A DNA stretch of 64,000 nt, from the NCBI RefSeq assembly GCF_001270495.1, contig NZ_LGUR01000202.1:1-64000 (forward strand), read 5' to 3'. Source of the stretch: Streptomyces viridochromogenes. Lineage in GTDB: Bacteria > Actinomycetota > Actinomycetes > Streptomycetales > Streptomycetaceae. A program made the position numbers and the translations under genes. The notes beneath the pieces are model-generated. The model was not told the DNA's origin and ran no database searches. It saw only the letters and a list, made by a program, of their open reading frames with translations. Positions 1-10,903 of the stretch are shown piece after piece. Within the stretch, counting starts at the first letter, position 1. Every line of letters starts with the position of its first letter.

Positions 1-321
1 CGGCTCGGGTCTCGGGGTGGGCGTGGGTTTCGGCGGTGGGGGCGTCGGATCCGGCGTGGGCGACGGCTTCGGCGTCGGCGACGGTGTGGGGGACGGCGTT
101 GGTGTCGGGGTCGGGGTCGGTGTCGGGCACTGCGAGGGTGTCGGCCAGGTGAAGGTCCCGGCGACCGCGACCGCCCTCGCGCCGTCCGGACCGGTGTCGG
201 CGTACGCGCAGACGGTGGCCTCCGCCATGCCGGCCGGTGCCGACACGAGGAGCCAGGTCAAGGTCAGCACCGTCAACACCCGTGTGGTGAGGGTGGATTG
301 GGTCGGTTCGTGTCCATGCAC
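1..321 (-). CDS. Secreted Pro/Thr-rich protein (3' part outside window)
   Basis: Reads from a GTG at 319-321 leftward off the window edge with no stop. The N-terminus has an arginine (TTRVLTVL) followed by a hydrophobic run, TWLLVSAPAGMAEA, that looks like a Sec signal peptide. After about residue 60 the frame becomes a repetitive linker of Pro-Thr/Ser/Lys-Pro units (PTPTPTPSPTPSP pattern), typical of wall-spanning linkers in secreted actinobacterial proteins. The catalytic or binding part, if any, lies outside the window. A second possible start is the in-frame GTG 14 codons in (VLTVLTL). The opposite strand also reads openly as a Gly/Val repeat, but that has no signal peptide or ribosome binding site. 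Function unknown; the secreted call rests on composition and the leader. Confidence 0.6.
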   Translation of the reverse strand, partial: MHGHEPTQSTLTTRVLTVLTLTWLLVSAPAGMAEATVCAYADTGPDGARAVAVAGTFTWPTPSQCPTPTPTPTPTPSPTPSPTPKPSPTPDPTPPPPKPTPTPRPEP

Positions 322-526
322 GACGAAGATCTTGAGCCCAGTTCGCGTTGCCACACGCCGGAGAGTGAGTTGTTTGCCCCGAACGGGCGACGGATGACCC
401 ACGAAAGGTTTGATCCGCGGGCGGACGCGTAACCGCCGGGCGCGCACACGCGTGCGACGCGGGGATTCACAGGTGTGACGCGGCTGGTGTCACGGCTTCC
501 CGAAAGAAATTTGTGCGCCGGTTGAA

Positions 527-545
527 CACGAGCGTGGCTCTCGTG
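527..545. promoter_or_regulatory. Inverted repeat upstream of lipoprotein gene
   Basis: CACGAG at 527-532 is matched by CTCGTG at 540-545 with a 7-nt spacer, 68 bases before the lipoprotein start at 613. Position and symmetry fit a repressor half-site pair, but no regulator is identified. The rest of 322-612 shows no gene. Confidence 0.3.
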
Positions 546-612
546 CGTACCTCCTGTCGTGCGGCGGCGCAGCAGGGCGCTGCAACACCATTGTGATATT
601 GGGGAGTTGACG

Positions 613-1608
613 ATGAAGACCTCGTGGCGGAGCGCCTCGCTCGTGGTGAGCGCCGTAGCAGTGCTGGCGCTGACGACGGCATGTGGGGAGGAATCGGCCC
701 CGCCGGCGAGCAGCCAGAACGTCGGTGCCACGGCCGCGGCCGGTGGTTACGGAAGCGCCGGTACCGGCCTGGGGAACGGATCCGGTTACGACGCCGGTGC
801 GGCGGGCCAGGAGAGCGCCACCACGCAGGCGGGTTCCGCCGGTGAGCTGTCCGTTTCCACCAACGAGGAACTCGGCAAGGTGCTGACCGACAGTGCCGGT
901 GTGACGCTCTACCGCTTCGACAAGGACACCGTCGATCCGCCCAAGTCGAACTGTGACGGCGACTGTGCCGCGAAGTGGCCGCCGGTCCCCGCGGACGATG
1001 CCACGGCCGGTGCCGGGATCGACAAGGCGCTGCTCGGGTCGGTCACCCGGTCCGACGGCACCAAGCAGCTGACGGTCGACGGCTGGCCGGCCTACCGCTT
1101 CGCCAAGGACGTCAACGCCGGTGACGTCAAGGGCCAGGGCGTGGGCGGCACTTGGTACGCGCTCGCCCCCGACGGCAAGAAGGCGCAGGGTGGGGGCGGA
1201 GGCGAGGCCGAGGCGGCCGATCTGCCCGGTCTGTCCACGCGCAAGGACGCCAAGCTGGGCGAGATCGTCATCGACAAGAACGGCCACACGGTCTACCGCT
1301 TCATGAAGGACTCGCCCTGGCCGATGAAGACGGCGTGCACGGGCGAGTGCCTGGAGAAGTGGCCGGTCATCGAGCCGGTCGACGCGAAGGACACCAAGGG
1401 CATCGACCTGAAGGGCTCCGGTCCCAGGGGTCAGGGTTACGTGGTCTTCGACCGGCCCGACGGACTGAAGCAGCAGACCATCGACTGTGTGCCGATCTAC
1501 ACCTTCGCCGGTGACAAGAAGCCCGGCGACACCAACGGTCAGGGCGTCGGCGGCACTTGGTTCGCCATCCGCCCCGACGGCAAGCCGGTCGGCGCGTCGG
1601 AACAGTAG
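613..1608 (+). CDS. Surface lipoprotein with four PF03640-type repeats
   Basis: 331 residues. The start ATG at 613 follows GGGGAG and gives a lipoprotein signal peptide ending LTTAC, with Cys24 as lipidated residue. A Ser/Gly/Ala-rich linker follows to about residue 75. The rest is two copies of a bipartite unit. Each copy has a 'LYRF-KD' segment with a CxGxC pair and WP (CDGDCAAKWPP and CTGECLEKWP), then a second segment ending GQGVGGTWYALxPDGK. This matches the secreted repeat family PF03640 (Lipoprotein_15), whose biochemical role is not established. It stands just upstream of a methyltransferase and an RmdA-type protein, as I recall for SCO0930-SCO0928 in S. coelicolor. A strong terminator at 1720-1763 separates it from them, so it is probably a separate transcript. 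Confidence 0.85.
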   Translation: MKTSWRSASLVVSAVAVLALTTACGEESAPPASSQNVGATAAAGGYGSAGTGLGNGSGYDAGAAGQESATTQAGSAGELSVSTNEELGKVLTDSAGVTLYRFDKDTVDPPKSNCDGDCAAKWPPVPADDATAGAGIDKALLGSVTRSDGTKQLTVDGWPAYRFAKDVNAGDVKGQGVGGTWYALAPDGKKAQGGGGGEAEAADLPGLSTRKDAKLGEIVIDKNGHTVYRFMKDSPWPMKTACTGECLEKWPVIEPVDAKDTKGIDLKGSGPRGQGYVVFDRPDGLKQQTIDCVPIYTFAGDKKPGDTNGQGVGGTWFAIRPDGKPVGASEQ

Positions 1609-1719
1609 AAGATCACACCTCCCCAGGGTTGATCGCCTCACCCAGTCGTACACGCACGGACCGCGGAGGGAGGGACGACGACAGCGAGAGTGCCGGACGA
1701 ACGGCCGACGCGCCGACCC

Positions 1720-1763
1720 ACCGGTCCGCCCCCCGCGGCTCCACGCGCGGGGGGCGGACCGGT
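1720..1763 (+). terminator. Strong hairpin terminator after lipoprotein gene
   Basis: An 18-base perfect stem starting ACCGGTCCGCC (1720-1737) pairs with its complement at 1746-1763 around an 8-nt loop, about 110 nt after the lipoprotein stop. The remainder of 1609-1984 contains no convincing gene. Confidence 0.75.
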
Positions 1764-1984
1764 TTGCCGTGACGCACCCCGGTTCATCGGCCGCTTTCAC
1801 CATGGTTCGGAACTCTGTGGAATGCTTCGGATGCTTTCGTGGAGAGTGCGTGGGGCGTCCATTCGGCACGTGCCACAGGCAGTGACCGGGAACGGATGGT
1901 CAATTTCCGTTTCCGCTCGCTCCTTTGGCGGGCGATCAGTAGCCTCAGCTCGAACACCGGATCGCCTACGCCATGGAGAGACAG

Positions 1985-2797
1985 ATGGAGCGTCCCGCCT
2001 GGGCCCCTCGGAGCATCGACATCTCGGTGCCCAGCGTCTCGCGGATCTACGACTACTACCTGGGCGGTTCGCACAACTTCGAGGTCGACCGGGAAGCCGG
2101 CCGCAAGGCCATGGAGTTCATGCCGGGACTCCCCAAGATCATGCAGGCGAACCGGGCGTTCATGCGCCGCGCGGTGCGCTACGCGGTCGACGAGGGCATC
2201 ACCCAGTTCCTGGACATCGGCTCCGGCATCCCGACCTTCGGCAACGTCCACGAGGTGGCCCAGTCGGCCAGCCCCGACGCACGCGTGGTGTACGTCGACC
2301 ACGACCCGGTCGCCGTCGCGCACAGCCAGGCGGTCCTGGAGGGCAACGACCGCGCGGACGTCGTCGCCGGGGACCTGCGCAAGCCCCGGGAGATCCTGGC
2401 CAGTTCCGAGGTCGATCGCCTCATCGACCTGAACCGGCCAGTGGCGTTGCTGCTCGTTGCCATACTGCACTTCGTGGAGGACGAGGACGACCCGTACGAG
2501 GTGGTGGCACAACTGCGCGACGCACTCGCGCCCGGCAGCCTGCTGGTGCTCACGCATGCCTCGTACGAGGGAATCCCGCTGCCCGAGGAGCGGGCCAAGG
2601 GCACGGTCGACGTATACAAGGACATTCGCAACCCGCTGATCATGCGCTCGCGCGACACCATCGCGCGGTTCTTCGAGGGGTACGACATGGTGGAACCCGG
2701 ACTGGTGCCGATGCCGCTCTGGCGACCGGACACCGCACCGGACGACGACGATCCGTGGGCCTTCTCCGGGTTCGCCGGCGTGGGGCGTACGGCGTGA
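1985..2797 (+). CDS. SAM-dependent methyltransferase, DUF574 family
   Basis: 270 residues. The ATG at 1985 is preferred over 1973 because GGAGAG lies 6 nt before it. The N-terminal 'PSVSRIYDYYLGGSHNFEVDREA' block and the motif I sequence FLDIGSGIPT (about residues 75-85) are hallmarks of PF04672 (Methyltransf_19), an actinobacterial class of putative SAM methyltransferases with unknown substrates. VVYVDHDPVAV is the expected acidic-loop motif II. Its stop overlaps the rmdA GTG by 4 bases (GTGA), so the two proteins are translationally coupled, which suggests a shared role in c-di-GMP-linked differentiation. The substrate is not inferable from sequence. Confidence 0.88.
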   Translation: MERPAWAPRSIDISVPSVSRIYDYYLGGSHNFEVDREAGRKAMEFMPGLPKIMQANRAFMRRAVRYAVDEGITQFLDIGSGIPTFGNVHEVAQSASPDARVVYVDHDPVAVAHSQAVLEGNDRADVVAGDLRKPREILASSEVDRLIDLNRPVALLLVAILHFVEDEDDPYEVVAQLRDALAPGSLLVLTHASYEGIPLPEERAKGTVDVYKDIRNPLIMRSRDTIARFFEGYDMVEPGLVPMPLWRPDTAPDDDDPWAFSGFAGVGRTA

Positions 2798-4929
2798 GCG
2801 CGGGGCCGGACGGGCCGGAGGACAGACTGCGCCGGTTCGCGACGATCTGGAGCCGGGCGGTCTTCCCGGTGACCTCGACGTCGTCGACCCGGCCGGAGTT
2901 CGAGGATCAACTGCTCCCGCTGGCCCGGCGGTTGAGCGAGGCGCTCAGGTCCAGGACCTTCGACGGAGACGAGGGCAAGGCGGTCGGCGCCGCCCTCGTC
3001 GGCGTGCACTGCACCGACCCCGAGGCGCTCAGCCGCTCCCTGGACTGCGTCGACGCCTACCTCGTGCTCTACTGCGGCAGCGACGGCGACCAGGAGGACC
3101 TGCGGGCCCGCTCGGCGCGGCTGCAGCACGCCATGGCCGCCGGGTTCGCCCAGGCGCTGCGTGAGCGGACGCTGGCCGAGCAGGAGGCGATCTCCGCGGC
3201 CGCCCTCAAGGCCCAGGGCGTGGTCGCCCAGGCCCTGCACGCCACCGAGGCCCGCTTCCGCGCGGTCTTCGAGGGCGCGGCCATAGGAATCGGCATCGCC
3301 GACCTGGAGGGCAACGTCCTGCAGGTCAACGGCGCGCTGCTGAGGATGTTCGGCGTCTCCGAGCAGACCATGCACGGCCGCAACGTCATGCAGTGGACCC
3401 ACCCCGAGGACGCGCCGCAGACCTGGAAGCTCTACGACGAACTGGTCCGCGGCGAGCGCGAGCACTACCACGTCGAGAAGGCGTTCTCCCGCCCTGACGG
3501 AACGGTCCTGTGGACCAACCTCACGGTCTCCCTGCTGCGTGACGCCGACGGCGACCCGCAGTACCAGCTGGCCCTCATGGAGGACACCACCGAGCGCCGC
3601 CTGCTCAATCTGCGGCTGCGCTACGAGGCCACGCACGACGCGCTCACCGGCCTGCCCAACCGCACCTTCTTCTTCGAGCGCCTGGAGAAGGCACTGGGCG
3701 CCGGGGAAGGCCAGCGCTTCGGCCTGTGCTACCTCGACCTGGACGGCTTCAAGACCGTCAACGACAGCCTCGGCCACGCGGCCGGCGACCGGCTGCTCGT
3801 GGAGGTCGCCGACCGGCTCCAGTCCTGCACCACCGCACCCGGCGAGATGGTCGCGCGGCTCGGCGGCGACGAGTTCGTGGCGCTGACCACCGGCCCCGAC
3901 ACCGAGCGCGAGGTCGACGAACTCGCCGCCCGCATCATGAACGCGCTCATCGCCCCGATCAGCGTCGACGGCCGGGAGCTGACCGTGCGCGGCAGCATCG
4001 GCATCGTCGAGGGGCCGGCCGGGGAACGCAGCCCGGCGGAGGTGCTGCGCAGCGCCGACATCACCATGTACCGGGCCAAGTCGGCGGGCGGTAACCGCTT
4101 CGAGCTCGCCGACCCGGAGGCCGACGCCCGCGCCATCACCCGGCACGGACTGACCACGGCGCTGCCGATGGCCCTGGAGCGGGGCGAGTTCTTCATCGAG
4201 TACCAGCCGCTGGTCCACCTTGGCGACGGCAGTGTGCGCGGCGCGGAGGCCCTGGTGCGCTGGCTGCATCCGCAGCACGGCATCCTGGGCCCGGACCGGT
4301 TCATCCCGCTCGCCGAGCACACAGGGCTCATCGTCCCGCTCGGCCGCTGGGTACTGGAGCAGTCGGTGCGTCAGGCGCGCGAGTGGCGGGAACGCCTCGA
4401 CGACGCCGGGCCCCTCCGCATCAACGTCAACCTCTCGCCCTGCCAGCTCACCCACCCCGGGCTGGTCCAGGACACGGTGGACATCCTGGAGCGCGCGGGC
4501 GTGGCACCCGATGCCCTCTGCCTGGAGGTCACCGAGTCGGCCCTCATCGGCGCCGACGACGATCTGCTGAAGCCGCTGCGCCGCCTGGCGGAGATGGGCG
4601 TCGACATCGCCCTGGACGACTTCGGCACCGGCTACTCCAATCTCGCCAACCTGCGCCGGCTGCCGGTGAGCATCCTCAAGCTGGACCGCTCCTTCACCCA
4701 GAGCATGCAGCAGTTCCCGGCCGACCCCGTCGACCTCAAGATCGTCGAGGGCATCGTCTCCCTGGCCCACAGCCTGAGCCTCGCGGTGACGGTGGAGGGC
4801 GTGGAGACCGGCGCCCAGGCCGAGCAACTCCGCATCCTGGGCTGCGACACGGCCCAGGGCTGGTACTACGCCCGCCCGGGCCCGCCGGACCGACTGCACG
4901 AACTGGCGCTGGTGGACGCGACAGGCTGA
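2794..4929 (+). CDS. rmdA: PAS-GGDEF-EAL cyclic-di-GMP protein, RmdA-like
   Basis: 711 residues from the GTG at 2794; a much longer open frame upstream is rejected because it would run through the methyltransferase gene. A poorly defined N-terminal region (1-147) is followed by a PAS domain (about 150-265), a GGDEF domain with an intact GGDEF (357-361), and an EAL domain with EALVRW (485-490), DDFGTGYSNL and the EGVET loop. Both catalytic signatures are intact, so diguanylate cyclase and phosphodiesterase activity are both possible. In S. coelicolor RmdA this architecture acts mainly as a c-di-GMP phosphodiesterase controlling development, with a haem-binding PAS. Gene neighbourhood agrees with that assignment. 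Coupled to the upstream methyltransferase by a 4-base overlap and followed by a hairpin terminator. Confidence 0.88.
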   Translation: MSAGPDGPEDRLRRFATIWSRAVFPVTSTSSTRPEFEDQLLPLARRLSEALRSRTFDGDEGKAVGAALVGVHCTDPEALSRSLDCVDAYLVLYCGSDGDQEDLRARSARLQHAMAAGFAQALRERTLAEQEAISAAALKAQGVVAQALHATEARFRAVFEGAAIGIGIADLEGNVLQVNGALLRMFGVSEQTMHGRNVMQWTHPEDAPQTWKLYDELVRGEREHYHVEKAFSRPDGTVLWTNLTVSLLRDADGDPQYQLALMEDTTERRLLNLRLRYEATHDALTGLPNRTFFFERLEKALGAGEGQRFGLCYLDLDGFKTVNDSLGHAAGDRLLVEVADRLQSCTTAPGEMVARLGGDEFVALTTGPDTEREVDELAARIMNALIAPISVDGRELTVRGSIGIVEGPAGERSPAEVLRSADITMYRAKSAGGNRFELADPEADARAITRHGLTTALPMALERGEFFIEYQPLVHLGDGSVRGAEALVRWLHPQHGILGPDRFIPLAEHTGLIVPLGRWVLEQSVRQAREWRERLDDAGPLRINVNLSPCQLTHPGLVQDTVDILERAGVAPDALCLEVTESALIGADDDLLKPLRRLAEMGVDIALDDFGTGYSNLANLRRLPVSILKLDRSFTQSMQQFPADPVDLKIVEGIVSLAHSLSLAVTVEGVETGAQAEQLRILGCDTAQGWYYARPGPPDRLHELALVDATG

Positions 4930-4942
4930 CGCGTTGGCCGTA

Positions 4943-4981
4943 CGGGCCCCGGGCGGGGTGACCCGCCCCGGCCGGGGCCCG
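4943..4981 (+). terminator. Nested hairpin terminator after rmdA
   Basis: Outer arms CGGGCCCC (4943-4950) and GGGGCCCG (4974-4981) enclose a second stem GGGCGGG/CCCGCCC (4951-4957, 4962-4968) with a GTGA loop, starting 13 nt after the rmdA stop. Confidence 0.65.
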
Positions 4982-5106
4982 AACGGCGAGCTGCCGCGGT
5001 CGGCGGGAAGGCAGCAAGGCGGGACCGGCCGCGCCCGACAGGCCAACCGACCTGCCGCTCGGCGTCAATCGCGCGGGAAGGGGCATCGGGCGGGGAACAC
5101 TGAGGG

Positions 5107-5130
5107 CCCGAAGACCCGAAGACCCGAAGG
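5107..5130. repeat. Three 8-bp tandem repeats (CCCGAAGA)
   Basis: CCCGAAGA, CCCGAAGA, CCCGAAGG in direct succession, 45 nt before the alcohol dehydrogenase start. Could be an operator array or slippage product; no partner is known. Confidence 0.5.
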
Positions 5131-5174
5131 ACGCCGGACGACCCGGCGTACCTCCTCAACCCCTGGAGCCCGCG

Positions 5175-6185
5175 ATGCGTGCTGCCGTCGCCACCGGCGC
5201 GAACCTTCCGCTCGCCCTCGACAAGCTCGACATCCCCCAGCCGGCCGCCGGCGAAATCCTGGTCAAGGTCACCGCCTGCGGCGTCTGCTTCTCCGACCTG
5301 AACCTCCTGCGTGGTCACTACCCCTTCGCCCGGTACCCCGTCGTCCCCGGCCATGAGATCACCGGGGTGGTGACCGCGGTCGGCGAGGGCGTGGCCTGGC
5401 CCGAGGCCGGCACCGTGGTGGGCGCCCAGTTCCTGTACGACTCCTGCGGGCACTGCGACTACTGCGTGCGCGCAGACCAGATCCTGTGCCCCCGCAAGCG
5501 CATCACCGGCATCGTCACCGACGGCGGCTACGCCGAGTACGCCCTGCTCAAGGCCGACTTCGTCACCCCGCTGCCGGACGGCCTCGACCCCGTGGCCGCG
5601 GCTCCGCTGATGTGCGCGGGCCTCACCGCCTTCAACGGCCTGCGGCAGGGCGGCGCCAGGGCCGGTTCCCGGGTCGCCGTCGTCGGCCTGGGAGGGGTGG
5701 GTGCCCTGGCGGTGCGCTATGCCGTCGCGATGGGTGCCCGGGTGGCGGTCGTGGGCCGCTCCAGGCGCGGCGCGGACCAGGCCGGGGCGCTGGGCGCCGA
5801 ACTGTTCGTCGCCACCGACGAGTCCGACCCGGCCGAGGCGCTTCGGGCCTGGGACGGCGGCGCCGACCTGGTGGTGAACGCCGCCCCGTCAACGGCCGCG
5901 GCCACCGCCACCGTCGGCGGCCTCGCCCCCGACGGCACCCTCCTGCTCCTCGGCTACGGCTCGGAACCGCTCACGCTGCCCACCCAGCCCATGATCCTCA
6001 ACCGCCTGCACGTGGCCGCGTCCCCGTCCGGCTCCCCGCACGACCTGCGTGACACCCTCGCCTTCTCGGCGGCCCACGGAATCCTGCCCGAGGTCACACC
6101 GATCGCCCTCGACCAGGCTCCGGCGGTCCTCGACGCCATGGCCGACGGATCAGCGCACGGCCGCAGCGTGATCACCTTCGGCTGA
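5175..6185 (+). CDS. Zinc-dependent alcohol dehydrogenase (MDR family)
   Basis: 336 residues, the usual length for medium-chain dehydrogenases. Catalytic zinc ligands are visible as C38 with D41 (CGVCFSD) and H60-E61 (PGHE). The structural zinc site is CGHCDYC plus C105 (C91, C94, C97, C105). The Rossmann nucleotide-binding motif is VAVVGLGGVGALAVRYA, around residues 157-173. It probably oxidises an alcohol or reduces an aldehyde with NAD(P)H in the cytosol; the substrate cannot be read from sequence. Starts from ATG 5175 with GGAG about 8 nt upstream. Lies between the rmdA terminator and a convergent LysR gene; no operon partner. Confidence 0.85.
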   Translation: MRAAVATGANLPLALDKLDIPQPAAGEILVKVTACGVCFSDLNLLRGHYPFARYPVVPGHEITGVVTAVGEGVAWPEAGTVVGAQFLYDSCGHCDYCVRADQILCPRKRITGIVTDGGYAEYALLKADFVTPLPDGLDPVAAAPLMCAGLTAFNGLRQGGARAGSRVAVVGLGGVGALAVRYAVAMGARVAVVGRSRRGADQAGALGAELFVATDESDPAEALRAWDGGADLVVNAAPSTAAATATVGGLAPDGTLLLLGYGSEPLTLPTQPMILNRLHVAASPSGSPHDLRDTLAFSAAHGILPEVTPIALDQAPAVLDAMADGSAHGRSVITFG

Positions 6186-6220
6186 CCGGCCGGCCCGCGC
6201 CGACGGCTGCGAGAGCCCGC

Positions 6221-7105
6221 TCACCGCTCCAGCAGCATCCGCTGAAGCTCCCGCGCGGCCCGAGGCGGAGCCACGTCGCTGCGGTGGGCGAGCGCGATCG
6301 TCCGGTGCAGGCCGGGTCGGGCCAGCGGGGTGACCCGCAGACCCCGGCCCGCCCGTGCCGCCACCATGCGCGGTACGACGGCCACCCCCAGCCCGGCCCG
6401 CACGAACCCCAGCACCGCGTCCATCTCGCCGCCCTCGACCGCGAAGTCCGGTTCGAAGCCCTCGGCGCGGCAGGCGGCCACGGTCAGTTCACGCAGGTCG
6501 TAGCCGTGCCGGAACATCACCAGACGCTCGCCCTCCAGATCGGCGATGCGCACGGTGCGCCGGCCGCCGCCCGGTCGGGACGCCTCCGGTGAGGAGACGA
6601 CCACCAGGTCCTCGCGGAGCAGCTCGACGGTGGTCAGCGCGGGGGAGGGGGTCGGCAGGGGCAGGACGACCAGGGCGAGGTCGAGGGCGCCGCGGGCGAG
6701 CTCCCGTACCAGGTCGTGCGAGCCGCCCTCCTCGATCAGCAGCTGGATACCGGGGTAGCGGTCGTGGAAGGCGCGCAGCACGTCGGGGAGCAGGCCCGTG
6801 CACACGCTGGGCGTCGCGCCCAGCCGGACCCGGCCCTGGCGCAGCTGCACCAGTTCCTGCACCTCGTGCCGTGCGGTGTCCGCGTCCGCCAGGATGCGCC
6901 GGGCCAGCGGCAGCAGGGCCTCCCCGGCGTCCGTCAGCGTGATGTTGCCGCGCGCCCGCAGAAACAGGTCCGCGCCCAACTCCCGCTCCAGCGCCTTGAT
7001 CTGCTGCGACAGCGAGGGCTGCGCGACATGCACCAGGTCGGCGGCCCGGGTGAAGTGCCGGGTCTCGGCGACCGCCACGAAGTACTGGAGCTGCTGGAAC
7101 TGCAT
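6221..7105 (-). CDS. LysR-family transcriptional regulator
   Basis: 294 residues. The N-terminal winged helix-turn-helix is clear (QLQYFVAVAETRHFTRAA, then VAQPSLSQQIKALERELG), followed by a periplasmic-binding-like effector domain, which is standard for the family. Divergent from sdhCAB with 95 bp between the starts, and that gap contains a perfect T-N11-A palindrome (7126-7140). The likely target is therefore the second succinate dehydrogenase operon and its own promoter. The inducer is unknown. The convergent alcohol dehydrogenase ends 35 bp away and is not obviously linked. Confidence 0.92.
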   Translation of the reverse strand: MQFQQLQYFVAVAETRHFTRAADLVHVAQPSLSQQIKALERELGADLFLRARGNITLTDAGEALLPLARRILADADTARHEVQELVQLRQGRVRLGATPSVCTGLLPDVLRAFHDRYPGIQLLIEEGGSHDLVRELARGALDLALVVLPLPTPSPALTTVELLREDLVVVSSPEASRPGGGRRTVRIADLEGERLVMFRHGYDLRELTVAACRAEGFEPDFAVEGGEMDAVLGFVRAGLGVAVVPRMVAARAGRGLRVTPLARPGLHRTIALAHRSDVAPPRAARELQRMLLER

Positions 7106-7125
7106 CCCGCCAGCATACGGCGGTC

Positions 7126-7140
7126 ATAGAGTGTGCCTAT
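7126..7140. promoter_or_regulatory. LysR binding box (ATAG-N7-CTAT)
   Basis: A perfect dyad ATAG (7126-7129), 7 nt, CTAT (7137-7140), which contains the classic LysR T-N11-A pattern (T7127, A7139). It sits 20 bp upstream of the lysR start and 60 bp upstream of sdhC, the normal place for a shared divergent control site. Confidence 0.65.
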
Positions 7141-7200
7141 CGAAACGAGCCGGACCATGTCTTGGACCGATGGGCTGCCACGGCCTTAGCGTCCTGTTCC

Positions 7201-7908
7201 ATGGCTCTGGCAACGCGGACGGACCGACGGTCGTCCATGGCACGCACGGTGTGGGACTCCACCGTCGGCAAGAAGACCGTGATGGCGGTCAGTGGGCTGA
7301 TCATGCTGCTGTACCTGGTCGCCCACATGATCGGCAACCTGAAGATCTACTTCGGCGCGGGCGAGTTCAACGAGTACGGCCACTGGCTGCGCACGGTCGG
7401 TGAGCCGTTCATGCACTACGAGTGGACGCTCTGGCTGATCCGCGTCGTGCTGGTCGTCGCCGTCGTCGCGCACGCCACCTCGGCGTACCAGCTCAGCCGC
7501 CGCGACATCAGGGCACGCCCCAGCAAGTACGTGCACAAGAAGCCGCGCGCCTCCTACGCCACCCGCACCATGCGCTGGGGCGGCATCATCCTCGGCCTGT
7601 TCATCGTCTGGCACATCCTCGACCTGACGACCGGCACCGTGCACCCCGGCGGCTTCCAGGAGGGCCGGCCGTACCAGAACGTCGTGGACACCTTCTCCAC
7701 CTGGTACGGCAACACCATCTACATCGTCGCGATGCTCGCGCTCGGCCTGCACATCCGGCACGGCTTCTGGAGCGCCGCCCAGACCCTCGGCGCCGGCAGC
7801 CGCACCCGCGACCGCGCACTGAAGGCCACGGCCAACGTCCTCGCACTGCTGCTCACGGCCGGCTTCATCGCCGTACCCGTGGGCGTCATGACCGGAGTGG
7901 TGAGCTAG
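7201..7908 (+). CDS. sdhC: Succinate dehydrogenase/fumarate reductase cytochrome b subunit
   Basis: 235 residues with about five membrane segments ([78 protein letters not shown]). Conserved histidines in [22 protein letters not shown] and GLHIRHGF suit haem b ligation. This is the single-anchor type (TIGR02046 class), in which no separate SdhD is needed. The ATG at 7201 is taken; ATG 7237 is an alternative. First gene of a three-gene operon, 2 bp before sdhA. Confidence 0.9.
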   Translation: MALATRTDRRSSMARTVWDSTVGKKTVMAVSGLIMLLYLVAHMIGNLKIYFGAGEFNEYGHWLRTVGEPFMHYEWTLWLIRVVLVVAVVAHATSAYQLSRRDIRARPSKYVHKKPRASYATRTMRWGGIILGLFIVWHILDLTTGTVHPGGFQEGRPYQNVVDTFSTWYGNTIYIVAMLALGLHIRHGFWSAAQTLGAGSRTRDRALKATANVLALLLTAGFIAVPVGVMTGVVS

Positions 7909-7910
7909 AG

Positions 7911-9856
<1,946 letters not shown>

Positions 9857-9860
<4 letters not shown>

Positions 9861-10603
9861 AGCTCACCCTGCGCGTCTGGCGGCAGAAGAACGCCGACGC
9901 CGAAGGCGCCATGTCCACGTACGAGGTGGACGGCATCTCCTCCGACATGTCCTTCCTGGAGATGCTCGACACCCTCAACGAGGAGCTCATCCTCCGCGGT
10001 GAGGACCCGGTCGCGTTCGACCACGACTGCCGCGAGGGCATCTGCGGTGCCTGTTCGCTCGTGATCAACGGCGATGCGCACGGACCGGAGCGCACCACCA
10101 CCTGTCAGCTGCACATGCGGTCCTTCAAGGACGGCGACACGATCGACATCGAGCCCTGGCGCGCGTCCGCGTTCCCGGTGATCAAGGATCTGGTCGTCGA
10201 TCGTTCGGCGTTCGACCGAATCATCCAGGCGGGCGGCTACATCACGGCGCCGACGGGGGCGGCTCCTGAGGCGCACGCGTCGCCGGTACCGAAGCCGGAT
10301 GCCGACTTCGCCTTCGAGCACGCGGAGTGCATCGGCTGCGGGGCGTGTGTGGCGGCTTGTCCCAACGGGGCGGCGATGCTGTTCACTTCTGCCAAGATCA
10401 ATCACTTGAATGTGCTGCCGCAGGGGGCGCCCGAGCGGGAGACGCGGGTGCTGGACATGGTGGCGCAGATGGACGAGGAGGGGTTCGGCGGGTGCACGCT
10501 CGCGGGGGAGTGTGCCACGGCTTGCCCCAAGGGCATTCCGTTGATGTCCATCACCGGGATGAACAAAGAGTGGCTGAGGGCTACGCGGAAGGTGAAGCGG
10601 TAG
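9857..10603 (+). CDS. sdhB: Succinate dehydrogenase/fumarate reductase iron-sulfur subunit
   Basis: 248 residues. An N-terminal [2Fe-2S] domain with C58, C63, C66 (CREGICGAC) and C83, then a C-terminal ferredoxin domain with [12 protein letters not shown] and [17 protein letters not shown] for the [4Fe-4S] and [3Fe-4S] clusters. All ligands are present, so the electron wire looks functional. Start codon overlaps the sdhA stop (ATGA), implying coupled translation of a 1:1 complex. Confidence 0.95.
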
Positions 10604-10903
10604 CGCCGTTGCGGGGACGGTTGTTCGGCGGCTGCGGGTGCGTTGTGGCTGGTCGCGCAGTTCCCCGCGCCCCTGGGGGGTCGCAGTGAACGTTCGCCGG
10701 TAAGTGCGGACGGGCGGGGTCGGGAGTGGTGCTCCCCGGCCCCGTCTCGCGTCTGGGGCGCGCGGCAAGTTCAACATCCGCACATCCACTCTCCTGGCAC
10801 TGGTCACACGTACGCCAACCGGCATCGGAAGAACAGGGGCGGCACCTCTCACCGCTCGCCACCGCCTCCGCTCGCCGTCCCCGGCCCGTGACAGGAGTAA
10901 GCC
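10604..10903. other. Intergenic region with a dispersed Streptomyces-type repeat
   Basis: No gene. The segment around 10631-10680, with core GCGCAGTTCCCCGCGCCCCT, looks to me like the sequence scattered between genes in many Streptomyces genomes, usually just after stop codons; this is from memory, and no second copy was found here. The next 200 bases hold the promoter region of the acyltransferase pair, without a recognisable motif. Confidence 0.45.

Noticed and set aside
1..170. Gly/Val-rich plus-strand frame with repeats, CRISPR-like at first sight
   Set aside because: The periodicity is that of a Pro/Thr linker on the other strand, which also has a signal peptide. Units are short and without spacers.
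1690..2793. Extended start for rmdA giving about 1079 residues
   Set aside because: It would run through the methyltransferase gene in another frame; the GTG at 2794 overlaps its stop by 4 bases.
2179..5046. 955-codon minus-strand open frame across rmdA
   Set aside because: Antisense shadow of a high-GC gene; no start site or domain, while the plus strand has intact PAS, GGDEF and EAL motifs.
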